Of a stretch of 22,222 nucleotides of DNA, positions 7,230 to 14,907 are shown in pieces. Below the pieces are notes generated by a model. It made no database searches. It worked only from the letters and a program-made list of their open reading frames with translations, and was not told the DNA's origin. The stretch spans positions 1 through 22,222 of the forward strand of contig UQKK01000049.1 of NCBI GenBank assembly GCA_900541505.1. Direction: 5' to 3'. The stretch's first letter is position 1; each line of letters starts with the position of its first letter. This DNA comes from an uncultured Ruminococcus sp. GTDB lineage: Bacteria; Bacillota; Clostridia; Lachnospirales; Lachnospiraceae. Position numbers and translations under genes: made by a program.

Positions 7230-8621
7230 CTACTTGTCCCTGTCTTTCAGCCGGTCTTTCAGTCTTTCCTTGTGGTCCTCTTTCTGCTCCTCTATCTCTT
7301 CCTGCTGCTTTTCTATATGGAGGCGCACCTTGCTGATGCGGTTATCCTTGACCTGCTCTGCCGTGAAGGTCAGGTTTCCTTCCTCTATCACCGCCTTATC
7401 GTCCTCCTTGCCCGGTATATAGCCCAGGCGCTCTATGAGATAGCCGGACAGAGTGTCATAGTTCTCTGTCTCCAGCTTCAGCCCCAGTTCTTCATTCAAG
7501 TCTTCAATAAGGATACCGCCGTCCAGCAGGTAAGTATCCTCATCTACAGGCACGATTTCCGGCTCCACCTCTTCATATTCTTCATTGATGTCACCCATGA
7601 TTTCTTCCACCAAGTCCTCTATGGTAACGATTCCCGAGAATCCGCCGTACTCATCCACGAGCACTGCCATGTGGCGCCTGGATTCCTGCATCTGGCGGAA
7701 CAATTCTGCTGCCTCTTTTGTCTCCGGCACAAAGAACGGTCTGTGCAGCATACCACGGATATCCATCTGCTGCGCCTCTTTTTTGCGCATCTCTATCATG
7801 ACATCCTTGACATGCAGGATACCGATGATGTTGTCGATATTTTCTTCGTATACCGGAATCCGGGAATGTCTGGACTCCAGGATGGCATCCAGCATCTCCT
7901 CAAAGGGCTCCTCTATGTCAAGTGTATACACATCCCTTCTGGGGACCATGATTTCTCTGGCTGTCCTGTCGTCAAACTCAAAGACGGAATCAATCATCTC
8001 CCTCTCGTCATCATCGAAAGTTCCTGATTCATTTCCCATCTTGAGCAATGCCTTGATTTCTTCCTCCGTGACTGCCTCCTCCTGGTCTTCTGTCTTCATC
8101 CTCAACAGTCTTAAGATGCATTTCGTGGAAACGGACAGAAGCTTGATAAACGGCGAGAGCACAACGGAGATGTAATGAATCGGCATCACCGTCAGCATGC
8201 AGAAGCTCTCTGCCTTCTGCAGCGCAATCCTCTTCGGCACCAGTTCCCCCAGCACCAGGTTGAAAAACATCAGAACCAATGTCAGCCCGTTCCTGGCAAT
8301 CCCCGAACTGTAGGGAATGTCATACTGAGAAAGCCACTGTGCCACATACGGCGCCAGTCCCGCCGCCGCGGAAGCACTGGAGTAAAAGCCCGCGAAGGTA
8401 ATTGCCACCTGAATGGTGGATAAAAATTTTGTGGAATCATCAAACAGGCTCTCCACGACCTTCGCCTTTTTGTTCCCCTCAGCAGCAAGCGCGCGTATCC
8501 GGTTCTTGTTCACCGATACAACCGCCATCTCCGCTCCGGCAAAGAAAGCATTCATGAAAGTAAAAAACAACAGTAACAGTAACGTAAATAAAATCGAGTT
8601 TCCCGCAGGGTCTGCGTCCAT
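7230..8621 (-). CDS. CNNM/CorC (HlyC/CorC) family membrane protein with CBS pair
   Basis: 463 aa from the preferred ATG at 8621, which has AGGAGGAG 8 nt upstream. The ORF is open to 8690 but that start has no binding site and lies on the -35 box. Residues 1 to about 190 form the CNNM (DUF21) membrane domain: a first TM segment (ILFTLLLLLFFTFMNAFFAG), then small-residue-rich helices including LVLMFFNLVLGELVPKRIA. A CBS-domain pair follows (about 210-330: VPRRDVYTLDIEE, SRIPVYEENIDNIIGILHVKD, MAVLVDEYGGFSGIVTIEDL). Then comes the CorC/HlyC C-terminal domain and a highly charged coiled-coil-like tail (EEIEEQKEDHKERLKDR). The family is linked to Mg2+/Co2+ or Na+ handling; the substrate here is not shown. 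It has its own promoter and lies divergent from the sulfatase. Confidence 0.92.
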   Translation of the reverse strand: MDADPAGNSILFTLLLLLFFTFMNAFFAGAEMAVVSVNKNRIRALAAEGNKKAKVVESLFDDSTKFLSTIQVAITFAGFYSSASAAAGLAPYVAQWLSQYDIPYSSGIARNGLTLVLMFFNLVLGELVPKRIALQKAESFCMLTVMPIHYISVVLSPFIKLLSVSTKCILRLLRMKTEDQEEAVTEEEIKALLKMGNESGTFDDDEREMIDSVFEFDDRTAREIMVPRRDVYTLDIEEPFEEMLDAILESRHSRIPVYEENIDNIIGILHVKDVMIEMRKKEAQQMDIRGMLHRPFFVPETKEAAELFRQMQESRRHMAVLVDEYGGFSGIVTIEDLVEEIMGDINEEYEEVEPEIVPVDEDTYLLDGGILIEDLNEELGLKLETENYDTLSGYLIERLGYIPGKEDDKAVIEEGNLTFTAEQVKDNRISKVRLHIEKQQEEIEEQKEDHKERLKDRLKDRDK

Positions 8622-8661
8622 AAAATCAACTCCTCCTATTGAATAAAATATTTTTAGCACG

Positions 8662-8690
8662 AGTATATCATGTCTGCCCGCGTTTGGCAA
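8662..8690 (-). promoter_or_regulatory. Promoter of the corC-type gene
   Basis: Minus-strand TTGCCA (8690-8685), 17-bp spacer, TATACT (8667-8662). Transcription would begin near 8655, giving a leader of about 34 nt to the ATG at 8621. This also argues against any start upstream of 8655. Confidence 0.8.
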
Positions 8691-8717
8691 GAAACCTTGC
8701 AGGCAACTGTATTCTGT

Positions 8718-8746
8718 TTGCTTTTTCTCTGCATTGATAGTAAGAT
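8718..8746 (+). promoter_or_regulatory. Probable promoter of the sulfatase gene
   Basis: TTGCTT (8718-8723), 17-bp spacer, TAAGAT (8741-8746). The -10 is weak (4 of 6). The spacing to AGGAGG at 8755-8760 and the ATG at 8769 is suitable. The weak -10 would fit an activator-dependent promoter, but no operator is identified. Confidence 0.5.
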
Positions 8747-8768
8747 GAACTCATAGGAGGAAATGAGT

Positions 8769-10229
8769 ATGAAACAGCCGAATATTATCCTTATCATGAC
8801 AGACCAGCTCCGGGCAGACTGCCTGGGATACGCCGGTCATCCCGATGTAAAGACACCCTATCTGGACACCCTCGCCGCCAAGGGCGTGGTGTTCGACCAT
8901 GCATACAGCGCGTGCCCCAGTTGTATCGCCGCGCGGGCAGCTCTGCACACCGGCAGGGAACAGAGCCGCCACGGACGGGTCGGCTACGAGGACAATGTGC
9001 CCTGGAACTACGCCCACACGATGGCAGGGGAGCTCTCCAGTGCCGGGTACTACACCCAGTGCGTGGGCAAGATGCACGTACATCCCTTACGAAACTATCT
9101 CGGTTTCCACAACGTGGACCTGCATGACGGCTACCTGCACAGTGCCCGCTACGCAAGCGTTCCGTACCAGGAATCCCAATTTGTTGCAGACGACTATTTT
9201 TACTGGCTGAAACAAAAGTCAGGCGCCTCCACTGATGTGACAGAGACCGGGCTGGACTGCAACAGCTACCTCGCACGCCCCTGGATGCGGGAAGAATCCT
9301 GCCACCCCACCAACTGGGTGACAGACCGCTGCCTGGACTTTTTAAGACGCAGAGACCCCCGGCAGCCCTTCTTTTTGATGGCGTCGTATCTGCGTCCCCA
9401 TCCGCCCTTTGACGCGCCCCGCTATTATTTTGACCTATACAGCGATAAAGAGCTGCGCGCGCCCTTTGTCGGCACATGGGAGACAGATACGTATCTGAAG
9501 CAGGACGGCAGGATATTTGATTCCAAGACCGGACCTGTAGACCCGGAGCTTGCACGCCAGGCGCAGATTGGATATTACGCCTGCATCACCCATCTCGACC
9601 ATCAGATTGGCAGGCTTATCATGGCGCTCATTGAGCAGGAGCTCTACGATGACTGTATCTTCGTCTTCACCTCCGACCACGGGGAAGAGCTCTGCGACCA
9701 CCATATGTTCCGCAAATCCCGCCCCTACGAGGGAAGCTGCCATATTCCGCTGATTATCAGCGCAGGCAAAAACGCCCTTCCTGAGATGAAGAGCGGAAAC
9801 ATATGCCATACCATAGCGGAGCTAAGAGATGTCATGCCTACGCTCCTTGACGCTGCCGGAGCACCTGTCCCCGACAGCGTGGATGGACACAGCCTCCTGC
9901 CGCTGGTGAAAGAGCCTGAGGATACCCTGCGCACATGGCTGCACGGAGAACACTCCTACGGGGAGTTTTCCAACCACTGGATTGTGACAGAGAAGGACAA
10001 ATATATCTGGCACTCCGCCACCGGGCAGGAGCAGTATTTTGACCTGGAGAAAGACCCCCATGAGCTTGAGGATAAGATTGGCACTTCCGAATACCAGGAG
10101 CGGATACAGGAATTGAGAAGCCTCATGATTTCCTCTTTAGAGGGCAGACCGGAGGGCTTCACCGATGGCAGGACACTGATTCCGGGCAGGGAATATCCCC
10201 CCACCCTCTCCTGCGCGACAGGTAAATAG
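8769..10229 (+). CDS. Cys-type sulfatase (C-x-A-x-R motif)
   Basis: 486-aa alkaline-phosphatase-superfamily hydrolase. ATG 8769 is chosen because AGGAGG (8755-8760) lies 8 nt upstream. The ATG at 8763 is only 2 nt from it. The N terminus shows the metal-site Asp12 (IIMTDQLRAD type). Cys52-Ile-Ala-Ala-Arg56 is followed by TGR (61-63); this is where Cys becomes formylglycine. GKMHVHP (100-106), LRPHPPFDAP (208-217) and TSDHGEELCDHH (301-312; Asp303, His304) complete the site. The Ala at the usual Pro position is allowed by anaerobic SAM-type maturases (anSME). No signal peptide is visible, so the product may be cytoplasmic. The substrate cannot be read from sequence. The neighbours (sugar ABC operon, GH112 phosphorylase) suggest a sulfated host glycan or disaccharide. 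Confidence 0.92.
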   Translation: MKQPNIILIMTDQLRADCLGYAGHPDVKTPYLDTLAAKGVVFDHAYSACPSCIAARAALHTGREQSRHGRVGYEDNVPWNYAHTMAGELSSAGYYTQCVGKMHVHPLRNYLGFHNVDLHDGYLHSARYASVPYQESQFVADDYFYWLKQKSGASTDVTETGLDCNSYLARPWMREESCHPTNWVTDRCLDFLRRRDPRQPFFLMASYLRPHPPFDAPRYYFDLYSDKELRAPFVGTWETDTYLKQDGRIFDSKTGPVDPELARQAQIGYYACITHLDHQIGRLIMALIEQELYDDCIFVFTSDHGEELCDHHMFRKSRPYEGSCHIPLIISAGKNALPEMKSGNICHTIAELRDVMPTLLDAAGAPVPDSVDGHSLLPLVKEPEDTLRTWLHGEHSYGEFSNHWIVTEKDKYIWHSATGQEQYFDLEKDPHELEDKIGTSEYQERIQELRSLMISSLEGRPEGFTDGRTLIPGREYPPTLSCATGK

Positions 10230-10231
10230 AA

Positions 10232-10280
10232 GAATCCCCGCACCGCCTTATTACAGGCAATGCGGGGATTCGCTCTTTCT
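10232..10280. terminator. Bidirectional terminator between sulfatase and ABC operon
   Basis: A perfect 11-bp inverted repeat, GAATCCCCGCA (10232-10242) with TGCGGGGATTC (10261-10271), encloses an 18-nt loop. It is followed by CTCTTTCTTT on the plus strand and TTCTATTT on the minus strand. It lies 3 bp after the sulfatase stop and about 75 bp after the last gene of the converging operon, so it can stop both. Confidence 0.85.
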
Positions 10281-10290
10281 TTACAGCATC

Positions 10291-10316
10291 CGCAAGACTC
10301 TCTTACGAGTCTTACG
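10291..10316 (-). other. Second hairpin downstream of the ABC operon
   Basis: CGCAAGACTC (10291-10300) pairs with GAGTCTTACG (10307-10316) with one G-T pair and a 6-nt loop. There is no T tract directly after it on the minus strand. On the plus strand an AT-rich tract follows 5 nt later. It may stabilise the 3' end of the ABC transcript or back up the terminator at 10232-10280. Confidence 0.5.
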
Positions 10317-10344
10317 CGCAATATTTTTACTGTCATACTGTCCG

Positions 10345-10512
10345 CTATTTGAATTGCCGATTGTACAGGTACAGAAGGACCAAAAGTCCCACCAGCCCGA
10401 CGAGCTCCATAACAAGCCCCTGCACGCTGATATTTTTCTGCCCGATAATGATGAGGGCGAGGCAGACAACAAACACAATTGCTATCATCACATTTTTTAC
10501 TATCTTGCTCAT
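10345..10512 (-). CDS. 55-aa two-TM membrane protein of the sugar ABC operon
   Basis: Short gene: ATG at 10512 with GGGGGAG 5 nt upstream, TAG at 10345-10347, starting 12 bp after the MsmG-type permease stop. The product has a basic start (MSKIVKN), a first hydrophobic helix (residues 8-24, VMIAIVFVVCLALIIIG), a polar turn QKNISVQG, a second helix (33-50, LVMELVGLVGLLVLLYLY), and a basic NRQFK tail. It is probably a membrane hairpin with both ends inside. It resembles small proteins annotated as DUF6903 beside carbohydrate ABC permeases in Lachnospiraceae (from memory, unchecked). A role as an accessory or stabiliser of the permease is inference. The binding site, tight spacing and hydrophobicity pattern make it a convincing gene. 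Confidence 0.85.
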   Translation of the reverse strand: MSKIVKNVMIAIVFVVCLALIIIGQKNISVQGLVMELVGLVGLLVLLYLYNRQFK

Positions 10513-10524
10513 TGTCACTCCCCC

Positions 10525-11400
10525 TTATCCTTTCAATCCGCCGAGTGTCATACCCTTTGTAAGCTGCTTCTGCACGCATACATACAATACCAACACCGGA
10601 ATCATAACGATGACAAGACCCGCGTACATGATACCGTAGTTTGTCGCCGTTCTCTCTACCGCCATCAGGTTCTTCAGTCCAACCGCCAGTGTGTTGTTCT
10701 CATCCATGATGGTGAACGCGATGATGTACTCATTCCAGAAGGACAGGAACTGGAAGAGGATAACCGTCAGAATACTCGGCTTTGCCATAGGAATCATAAT
10801 CTGCACCATGGTCTTAAAATACCCGCATCCATCGATATATGCAGCCTCCTCAAATCCTTTCGGCAGCGTTTTGAAATACCCGCTCAACAGGTAGATGGAG
10901 AAGGACAACGAACTGGAGGCATAAATCACGGACAAGATAAACCGGTTGTCCAGGAAAAAGTCCACGCCCAGCGCCTTGTTTGCTCCACTCAGCATAAGGA
11001 AAATCGGTACGACAATATAGTTAATATTGATAAACAATCCCGCCATGAATGCGATATTGAGAATCTTCTTTCCCCGGAAATTAAAACGGGAAAGCGCATA
11101 GGCAGCCGGAAGCGCGATAATCAGCAGAAGAATCAGGGAAAGCGCCGTAACAATGACAGAATTCATGAAGAATTTCCCCATCTCCGCGTTTATAAACGCC
11201 GTGATATAGTTCTGATACTGGAGCTGCTCCGGCAGCGCCCACGGATTCGTGCCTTTTCCGATAAACTCCGCGTTTCGCTTGAAACTTGCCATGAATACCC
11301 ATGCCACCGGAACGAGGATGGATATCGTCATAGCGATGAGGGCAACATATACGATGATTTTGAAAATGGCCCTGGTAACAGGATTTTGTTTCTTTACCAT
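10525..11400 (-). CDS. Sugar ABC transporter permease, MalG/MsmG type
   Basis: 291-aa inner-membrane permease with about six TM segments. The first is IVYVALIAMTISILVPVAWVF (about 16-36); the last is GLVIVMIPVLVLYVCV. The ATPase-docking EAA loop reads EEAAYIDGCGYFKTMVQIMI PMAKP (about 195-219), of the CUT1 carbohydrate class. It starts 15 bp after the MsmF-type permease, with a G-rich binding site, and is followed after 12 bp by the 55-aa membrane protein. No ABC ATPase is encoded nearby. CUT1 systems in Firmicutes often share one MsmK-type ATPase encoded elsewhere, which is the likely case here. Confidence 0.95.
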   Translation of the reverse strand: MVKKQNPVTRAIFKIIVYVALIAMTISILVPVAWVFMASFKRNAEFIGKGTNPWALPEQLQYQNYITAFINAEMGKFFMNSVIVTALSLILLLIIALPAAYALSRFNFRGKKILNIAFMAGLFININYIVVPIFLMLSGANKALGVDFFLDNRFILSVIYASSSLSFSIYLLSGYFKTLPKGFEEAAYIDGCGYFKTMVQIMIPMAKPSILTVILFQFLSFWNEYIIAFTIMDENNTLAVGLKNLMAVERTATNYGIMYAGLVIVMIPVLVLYVCVQKQLTKGMTLGGLKG

Positions 11401-11415
11401 ATCTGCGCCCCCTTT

Positions 11416-12306
11416 CTAAAATTCCAGTACTTCTCTGTCGGTAATCTTGTTCAGGATTGCCGCCAGCGCGAATGAGAAGATGAAAACCGTTACACCGATT
11501 GCCATTCCGTAACCGTATACACCTGCGCCATACGCCTGTTTGTACATATAGTTCAAGAATACCTGTGAATGTCCGTTCGGTCCGCCATCCGACATAATCT
11601 GTACAAAAAGGAAACTCAAGTTGATTGTACTGATAATATAGAATGTCAGCGTGGTACGGATGTTGCTCCATACAAGCGGCAGTGTGACCTGGAAAAACAT
11701 CTGTATCTCTGTAGCTCCATCCAGGGAGGCAGCCTCGTATAAATCCTGCGGAATCGCCGCCATACTCGCCATATACATAACCATGTAATAGCCGATTGCC
11801 TGCCACACCAGCGCGAAGATGACAGAGTAGAGAACGATTTTCTCATCTCCCATCCATTGATGTGCCAGATTTCCCAGACCAATCGCCCTTAAAAAGGTAT
11901 TCAAAAGTCCGGTACTCGGATTATAAATTGCTCCGAAAATACCCGCGATAACAACGATACTCAGGATATTCGGTATGTAGAAAATAATACGGAAGAAATT
12001 CTTTCCTTTGAATTTTCCTCTGGAGAGTATCGCCGCGAACAGAATCGCGAAGAAAATCGTGCAGAGTGTAACCAACACGATAATCACAATAGAGTTCTGC
12101 ATCGCCTGCAGGAAATTATTGTCTTTGATAAGTGACTTAAAATTATTCAATCCCACAAACTCTTTCCGGTTTGTGATTCCGCCCATACGGTACAGAGACA
12201 TCCTGAAAACGTTAAAGGTCGGAACAAAGATAAAAAGTGTGACCAGTATCGCCGCCGGCGCTATACAGAAAAAGACAAAACGCCCCTGCGCCCGTTTTCG
12301 ATTCAT
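11416..12306 (-). CDS. Sugar ABC transporter permease, MalF/MsmF type
   Basis: 296-aa membrane subunit pairing with the MsmG-type permease. The first TM is FVFFCIAPAAILVTLFIFVP (about 10-29), with further hydrophobic segments at about 68-90, 105-125, 155-180, 205-230 and 262-285. The EAA loop is LYEAASLDGATEIQMFFQVT with LPLVW after it (about 190-214). ATG 12306 has GGAGG 6 nt upstream. It lies 82 bp downstream of the solute-binding-protein gene, across a hairpin that probably reduces permease expression relative to the binding protein. Confidence 0.95.
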   Translation of the reverse strand: MNRKRAQGRFVFFCIAPAAILVTLFIFVPTFNVFRMSLYRMGGITNRKEFVGLNNFKSLIKDNNFLQAMQNSIVIIVLVTLCTIFFAILFAAILSRGKFKGKNFFRIIFYIPNILSIVVIAGIFGAIYNPSTGLLNTFLRAIGLGNLAHQWMGDEKIVLYSVIFALVWQAIGYYMVMYMASMAAIPQDLYEAASLDGATEIQMFFQVTLPLVWSNIRTTLTFYIISTINLSFLFVQIMSDGGPNGHSQVFLNYMYKQAYGAGVYGYGMAIGVTVFIFSFALAAILNKITDREVLEF

Positions 12307-12319
12307 ACTGCTCCTCCTT

Positions 12320-12357
12320 CCCTTTCAAAAACGGTGAGCCGCAACGACCCACCGTTT
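12320..12357 (-). terminator. Intercistronic hairpin between binding protein and permeases
   Basis: AAACGGTG (12329-12336) pairs perfectly with CACCGTTT (12350-12357) with a 13-nt loop. On the minus strand it is followed by TTTTTG. It lies between the binding-protein stop and the permease ribosome binding site. This is a leaky-terminator or 3'-stabilising hairpin of the kind that lets binding proteins outnumber permeases. Confidence 0.7.
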
Positions 12358-12388
12358 CTGCTAACATGTCTTTAAATAACTATTGCTG

Positions 12389-13759
12389 TTACTCCGGCAG
12401 AGCTTCCGCGCACTGTGCCCATACATCAACGAGCTGCTCCTGCCATTCATCGACTGTCATCGCGCCGTTGCTGATAGAGTCGATTGGTTTGTAAACAGAA
12501 CCTTTCATATCCAGTCCTTCAATCGGGTTTGTTGTAGCCCATGTACCTGTTACTGCTACAACATCCTCGCCTGTCTGGAAGCTTGTCTTGATAACGCCAT
12601 CCGGAAGTTTCTCAGCAGCGCCTTTTACCGGAACAACAATCGGAGAATCTGCTTCTTCACCAGTCTCTGCGTTTGTTGTCTTATTGTTGAGGCAAAGGTC
12701 TACAACTGTATCGGAGTACATAAATTTGATAAATTCTTTCGCGAGGTCAATGTTCTCTGCGTCAGAAGGAATCCACATCTGCTCTGTGAATGTGTATACT
12801 GCCTGGCTCTCGTCAGCGCTCCACTTCGGAACACCCATAACGCCCCACTCGTAAGTATTCGGTGTGGAGTTCGCCATCTCGCCTACTACCCAGCTTCCGT
12901 TCGGCATGAAGAGCGCATCGCCGTCGATAACTGCCTGCTGGTTAATCTTGAATCCGCCGTCTGTGTTGGCATTGGATACTGTATCAGCATAGATATAATC
13001 AGCAGATACGAGCTCTGCTACTGTGTCGAGAACTTTCTTTCCTTCTTCAGATGTCCATGTATCTGCGTCATAGCTCAGAGCTTTGTTGTAGAAGTCTGTT
13101 CCGCCTGCCTGTGCCAGCATCGCGTAGATTGTAGCGTCAAAATATCCCGGCTGCGGATATGTAAAGAGTGCTCTTCCGTCAGCTTTTGCCTGCTGTCCCA
13201 GTTCAAAGAACTCATCCCATGTCGTCGGAACCTCGTAATCTTTGCCCTCTCCTACCAGAGTCGCATTATACCAGAAACCAGTCTGTGTATAGAAAATCGG
13301 TGCCAGATAAATCTTGCCGTCACCGTATGGCTGTGCAGCAGTTCCATCCAGGATTCCGTCTAACATCTTTCCTTTGAGTTCGTCATCGAAAATGTCGGAG
13401 ATATCTGCCACTGCGTTCTCCTTCAGCATAGTCTCTGTAAACTGGCTCTGCTGACCAAGGTTATAATAAACAATATCCGGAATATCGCCATTCTGGATAT
13501 TCTTTGTCAATACCTGGTCCAACTCGGAGGACAGTTCCAACTCTACTGTGCAGCCTGTCTCTTCCTCAAACGCTGCTGCAATCTGCTCCCAAATTGCAGC
13601 GCCGTTACCGCCTTCAAAAGCTGCAACCTTCAGTACATTGCTGTCGCCGCCGCCGCTTTCTCCGCCTTCTTTTTTTCCGCCGCAGCCAGCAAGCATTGTT
13701 ACGGACATTGCAGAGATAAGTGAGACTGCGAGTAAACTTTTCGCGATTTTCTTTTTCAT
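12389..13759 (-). CDS. Sugar ABC transporter solute-binding lipoprotein
   Basis: 456-aa extracellular binding protein of the family 1 (MalE/MsmE) carbohydrate class. The lipoprotein signal MKKKIAKSLLAVSLISAMSV ends in MLAGC, making Cys26 the lipidated residue. A Gly/Ser/Glu-rich linker (27-41) leads to the mature fold (VLKVAAFEGGNGAAIWEQ...). Typical family features are the QSQFTETML segment, TTWDEFFELGQQAKADG and a late DLAKEFIKFMYS. Strong AGGAGGT lies 7-8 nt before the ATG. It is first in the ABC operon. Ligand type cannot be read from the sequence. The neighbouring GH112 phosphorylase suggests a galactosyl-HexNAc disaccharide. Confidence 0.95.
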   Translation of the reverse strand: MKKKIAKSLLAVSLISAMSVTMLAGCGGKKEGGESGGGDSNVLKVAAFEGGNGAAIWEQIAAAFEEETGCTVELELSSELDQVLTKNIQNGDIPDIVYYNLGQQSQFTETMLKENAVADISDIFDDELKGKMLDGILDGTAAQPYGDGKIYLAPIFYTQTGFWYNATLVGEGKDYEVPTTWDEFFELGQQAKADGRALFTYPQPGYFDATIYAMLAQAGGTDFYNKALSYDADTWTSEEGKKVLDTVAELVSADYIYADTVSNANTDGGFKINQQAVIDGDALFMPNGSWVVGEMANSTPNTYEWGVMGVPKWSADESQAVYTFTEQMWIPSDAENIDLAKEFIKFMYSDTVVDLCLNNKTTNAETGEEADSPIVVPVKGAAEKLPDGVIKTSFQTGEDVVAVTGTWATTNPIEGLDMKGSVYKPIDSISNGAMTVDEWQEQLVDVWAQCAEALPE

Positions 13760-14073
13760 AAATTTTACCTCCTTTTTTTGTTAACTTCATCATAGCTCAT
13801 TCGCCTGTACCATTCCATACGGATATTGCCTTTTCTTTTAGGTTTATTGCTATTTTGAATATTTAAAAGCACAATTTCTAAATCTTTTTTGTCATAAATA
13901 TCCACATTTACCATTCATATCGCAATTTTTCTTTATATATAATACATAATCCTCCGACAAATTTTGCCTTTTTTATAAATCTTGCTTAAAACCGCTTTCT
14001 GTACTATAATTTATGGACAGACACTTACGGCTGCTCTGCGCATACCCGTTCAACCGCCATTGGAGGACACACT
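13760..14073. promoter_or_regulatory. Divergent control region between ABC operon and araC-type gene
   Basis: 314 bp, AT-rich, no gene. It holds the AGGAGGT site of the binding protein, the regulator's promoter (see 13982-14010) and its GGAGG. On the minus strand no strong promoter for the ABC operon is visible. The best -10 candidate is TATGAT, about 30 bp before the operon's binding site, with a poor -35. This fits an activator-dependent promoter. No clear AraC-type direct repeat could be fixed by eye. Confidence 0.55.
13982..14010 (+). promoter_or_regulatory. Promoter of the AraC-type regulator gene
   Basis: TTGCTT (13982-13987), 17-bp spacer, perfect TATAAT (14005-14010). Transcription would start near 14017, 57 nt before the ATG. 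It looks strong enough to work without an activator. Confidence 0.75.
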
Positions 14074-14904
14074 ATGAGTCACAGACATTATTCTATTAAA
14101 ACCGAAGACATTCCTAAAATGAACTCCCGCCTTCTCTCCATCTCCCTGTCCAAGGACGACCGGGACTGGCACAGCGTGCTGCACACCCACCGTTTTACAG
14201 AGATATTCTTTGTTTTGAACGGGAAAGGCAACTTTCTATTTCACCGGGATGTCCGTTCCATCCAGACCGGGGACCTTGTCATCATCCCGCCCTATATCGA
14301 ACATACCGAGCAGTCCATACCCGGCACCTCACTGGAATACTATGTCCTGGGGATTGACGGCATCAGCTTCCAGACCCAGGATTCCGCTGCCGCCGCACAG
14401 ATTTTCTGCAATTTTGACCAGGCTTCCCTCATCGCGGACCTGTTCGCGCAGATGTATTACGAGGTCAAAGGGAACCGCTACGGCAGCGAAGCCATCTGCC
14501 AGCATCTGCTGGAAATCCTCATCCTGCGCATCGTGCGCACGCAGCAGCTCATCCCCGTGCCTATCACGTCCGCCCGGATGACAAAAGAGTGCGCCCAGAT
14601 TAAAGAATATCTCGATACAAATTATACCGGACATATCACCTTGGACACACTCACCAGTCTCACACATATGAATAAATATTATATGGCACATTCCTTTCGG
14701 AAATATACCGGTCTGTCGCCCACCCAGTATCTCAACCAGAGACGCTTAGAGGCAGCCTGCCAGCTCCTTCGGGATACGGACCTCTCTGTATCCGATATCG
14801 CCGGGGCGACCGGATTTTCCTCCCAGTCCTATTTCACCCAGATTTTCCATAAAGTTTATGGCATCACGCCCATCAAATACCGACGGGCGCATGAGGAGGA
14901 ATAA
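14074..14904 (+). CDS. AraC-family transcriptional regulator with N-terminal cupin
   Basis: 276 aa. Residues about 15-100 form a cupin ligand-binding domain: HTHRFTEIFFVLNGKG (37-52), GDLVIIPPYIEHT (66-78). The AraC C-terminal domain (about 172-272) holds two helix-turn-helix units: first ITLDTLTSLTHMNKYYMAHSF (188-208), then the signature part VSDIAGATGFSSQSYFTQIF (239-258) with VYGITPIKYR closing it. GGAGG lies 7 nt before the ATG. It is divergent from the ABC operon and convergent with the GH112 gene, so it is the likely local regulator, probably activating in response to the imported sugar. Its stop is only 3 bp from that of the phosphorylase on the other strand. Confidence 0.93.
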   Translation: MSHRHYSIKTEDIPKMNSRLLSISLSKDDRDWHSVLHTHRFTEIFFVLNGKGNFLFHRDVRSIQTGDLVIIPPYIEHTEQSIPGTSLEYYVLGIDGISFQTQDSAAAAQIFCNFDQASLIADLFAQMYYEVKGNRYGSEAICQHLLEILILRIVRTQQLIPVPITSARMTKECAQIKEYLDTNYTGHITLDTLTSLTHMNKYYMAHSFRKYTGLSPTQYLNQRRLEAACQLLRDTDLSVSDIAGATGFSSQSYFTQIFHKVYGITPIKYRRAHEEE

Positions 14905-14907
14905 TTT

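Noticed and set aside
8691..8768. Shared operator between the corC-type gene and the sulfatase gene
   Set aside because: No inverted or direct repeat is visible in the short divergent gap; only the two promoters can be supported.
10354..11475. Long plus-strand ORF of 373 codons
   Set aside because: Antisense shadow of the MsmG-type permease; polar low-complexity product with no domain and no binding site.
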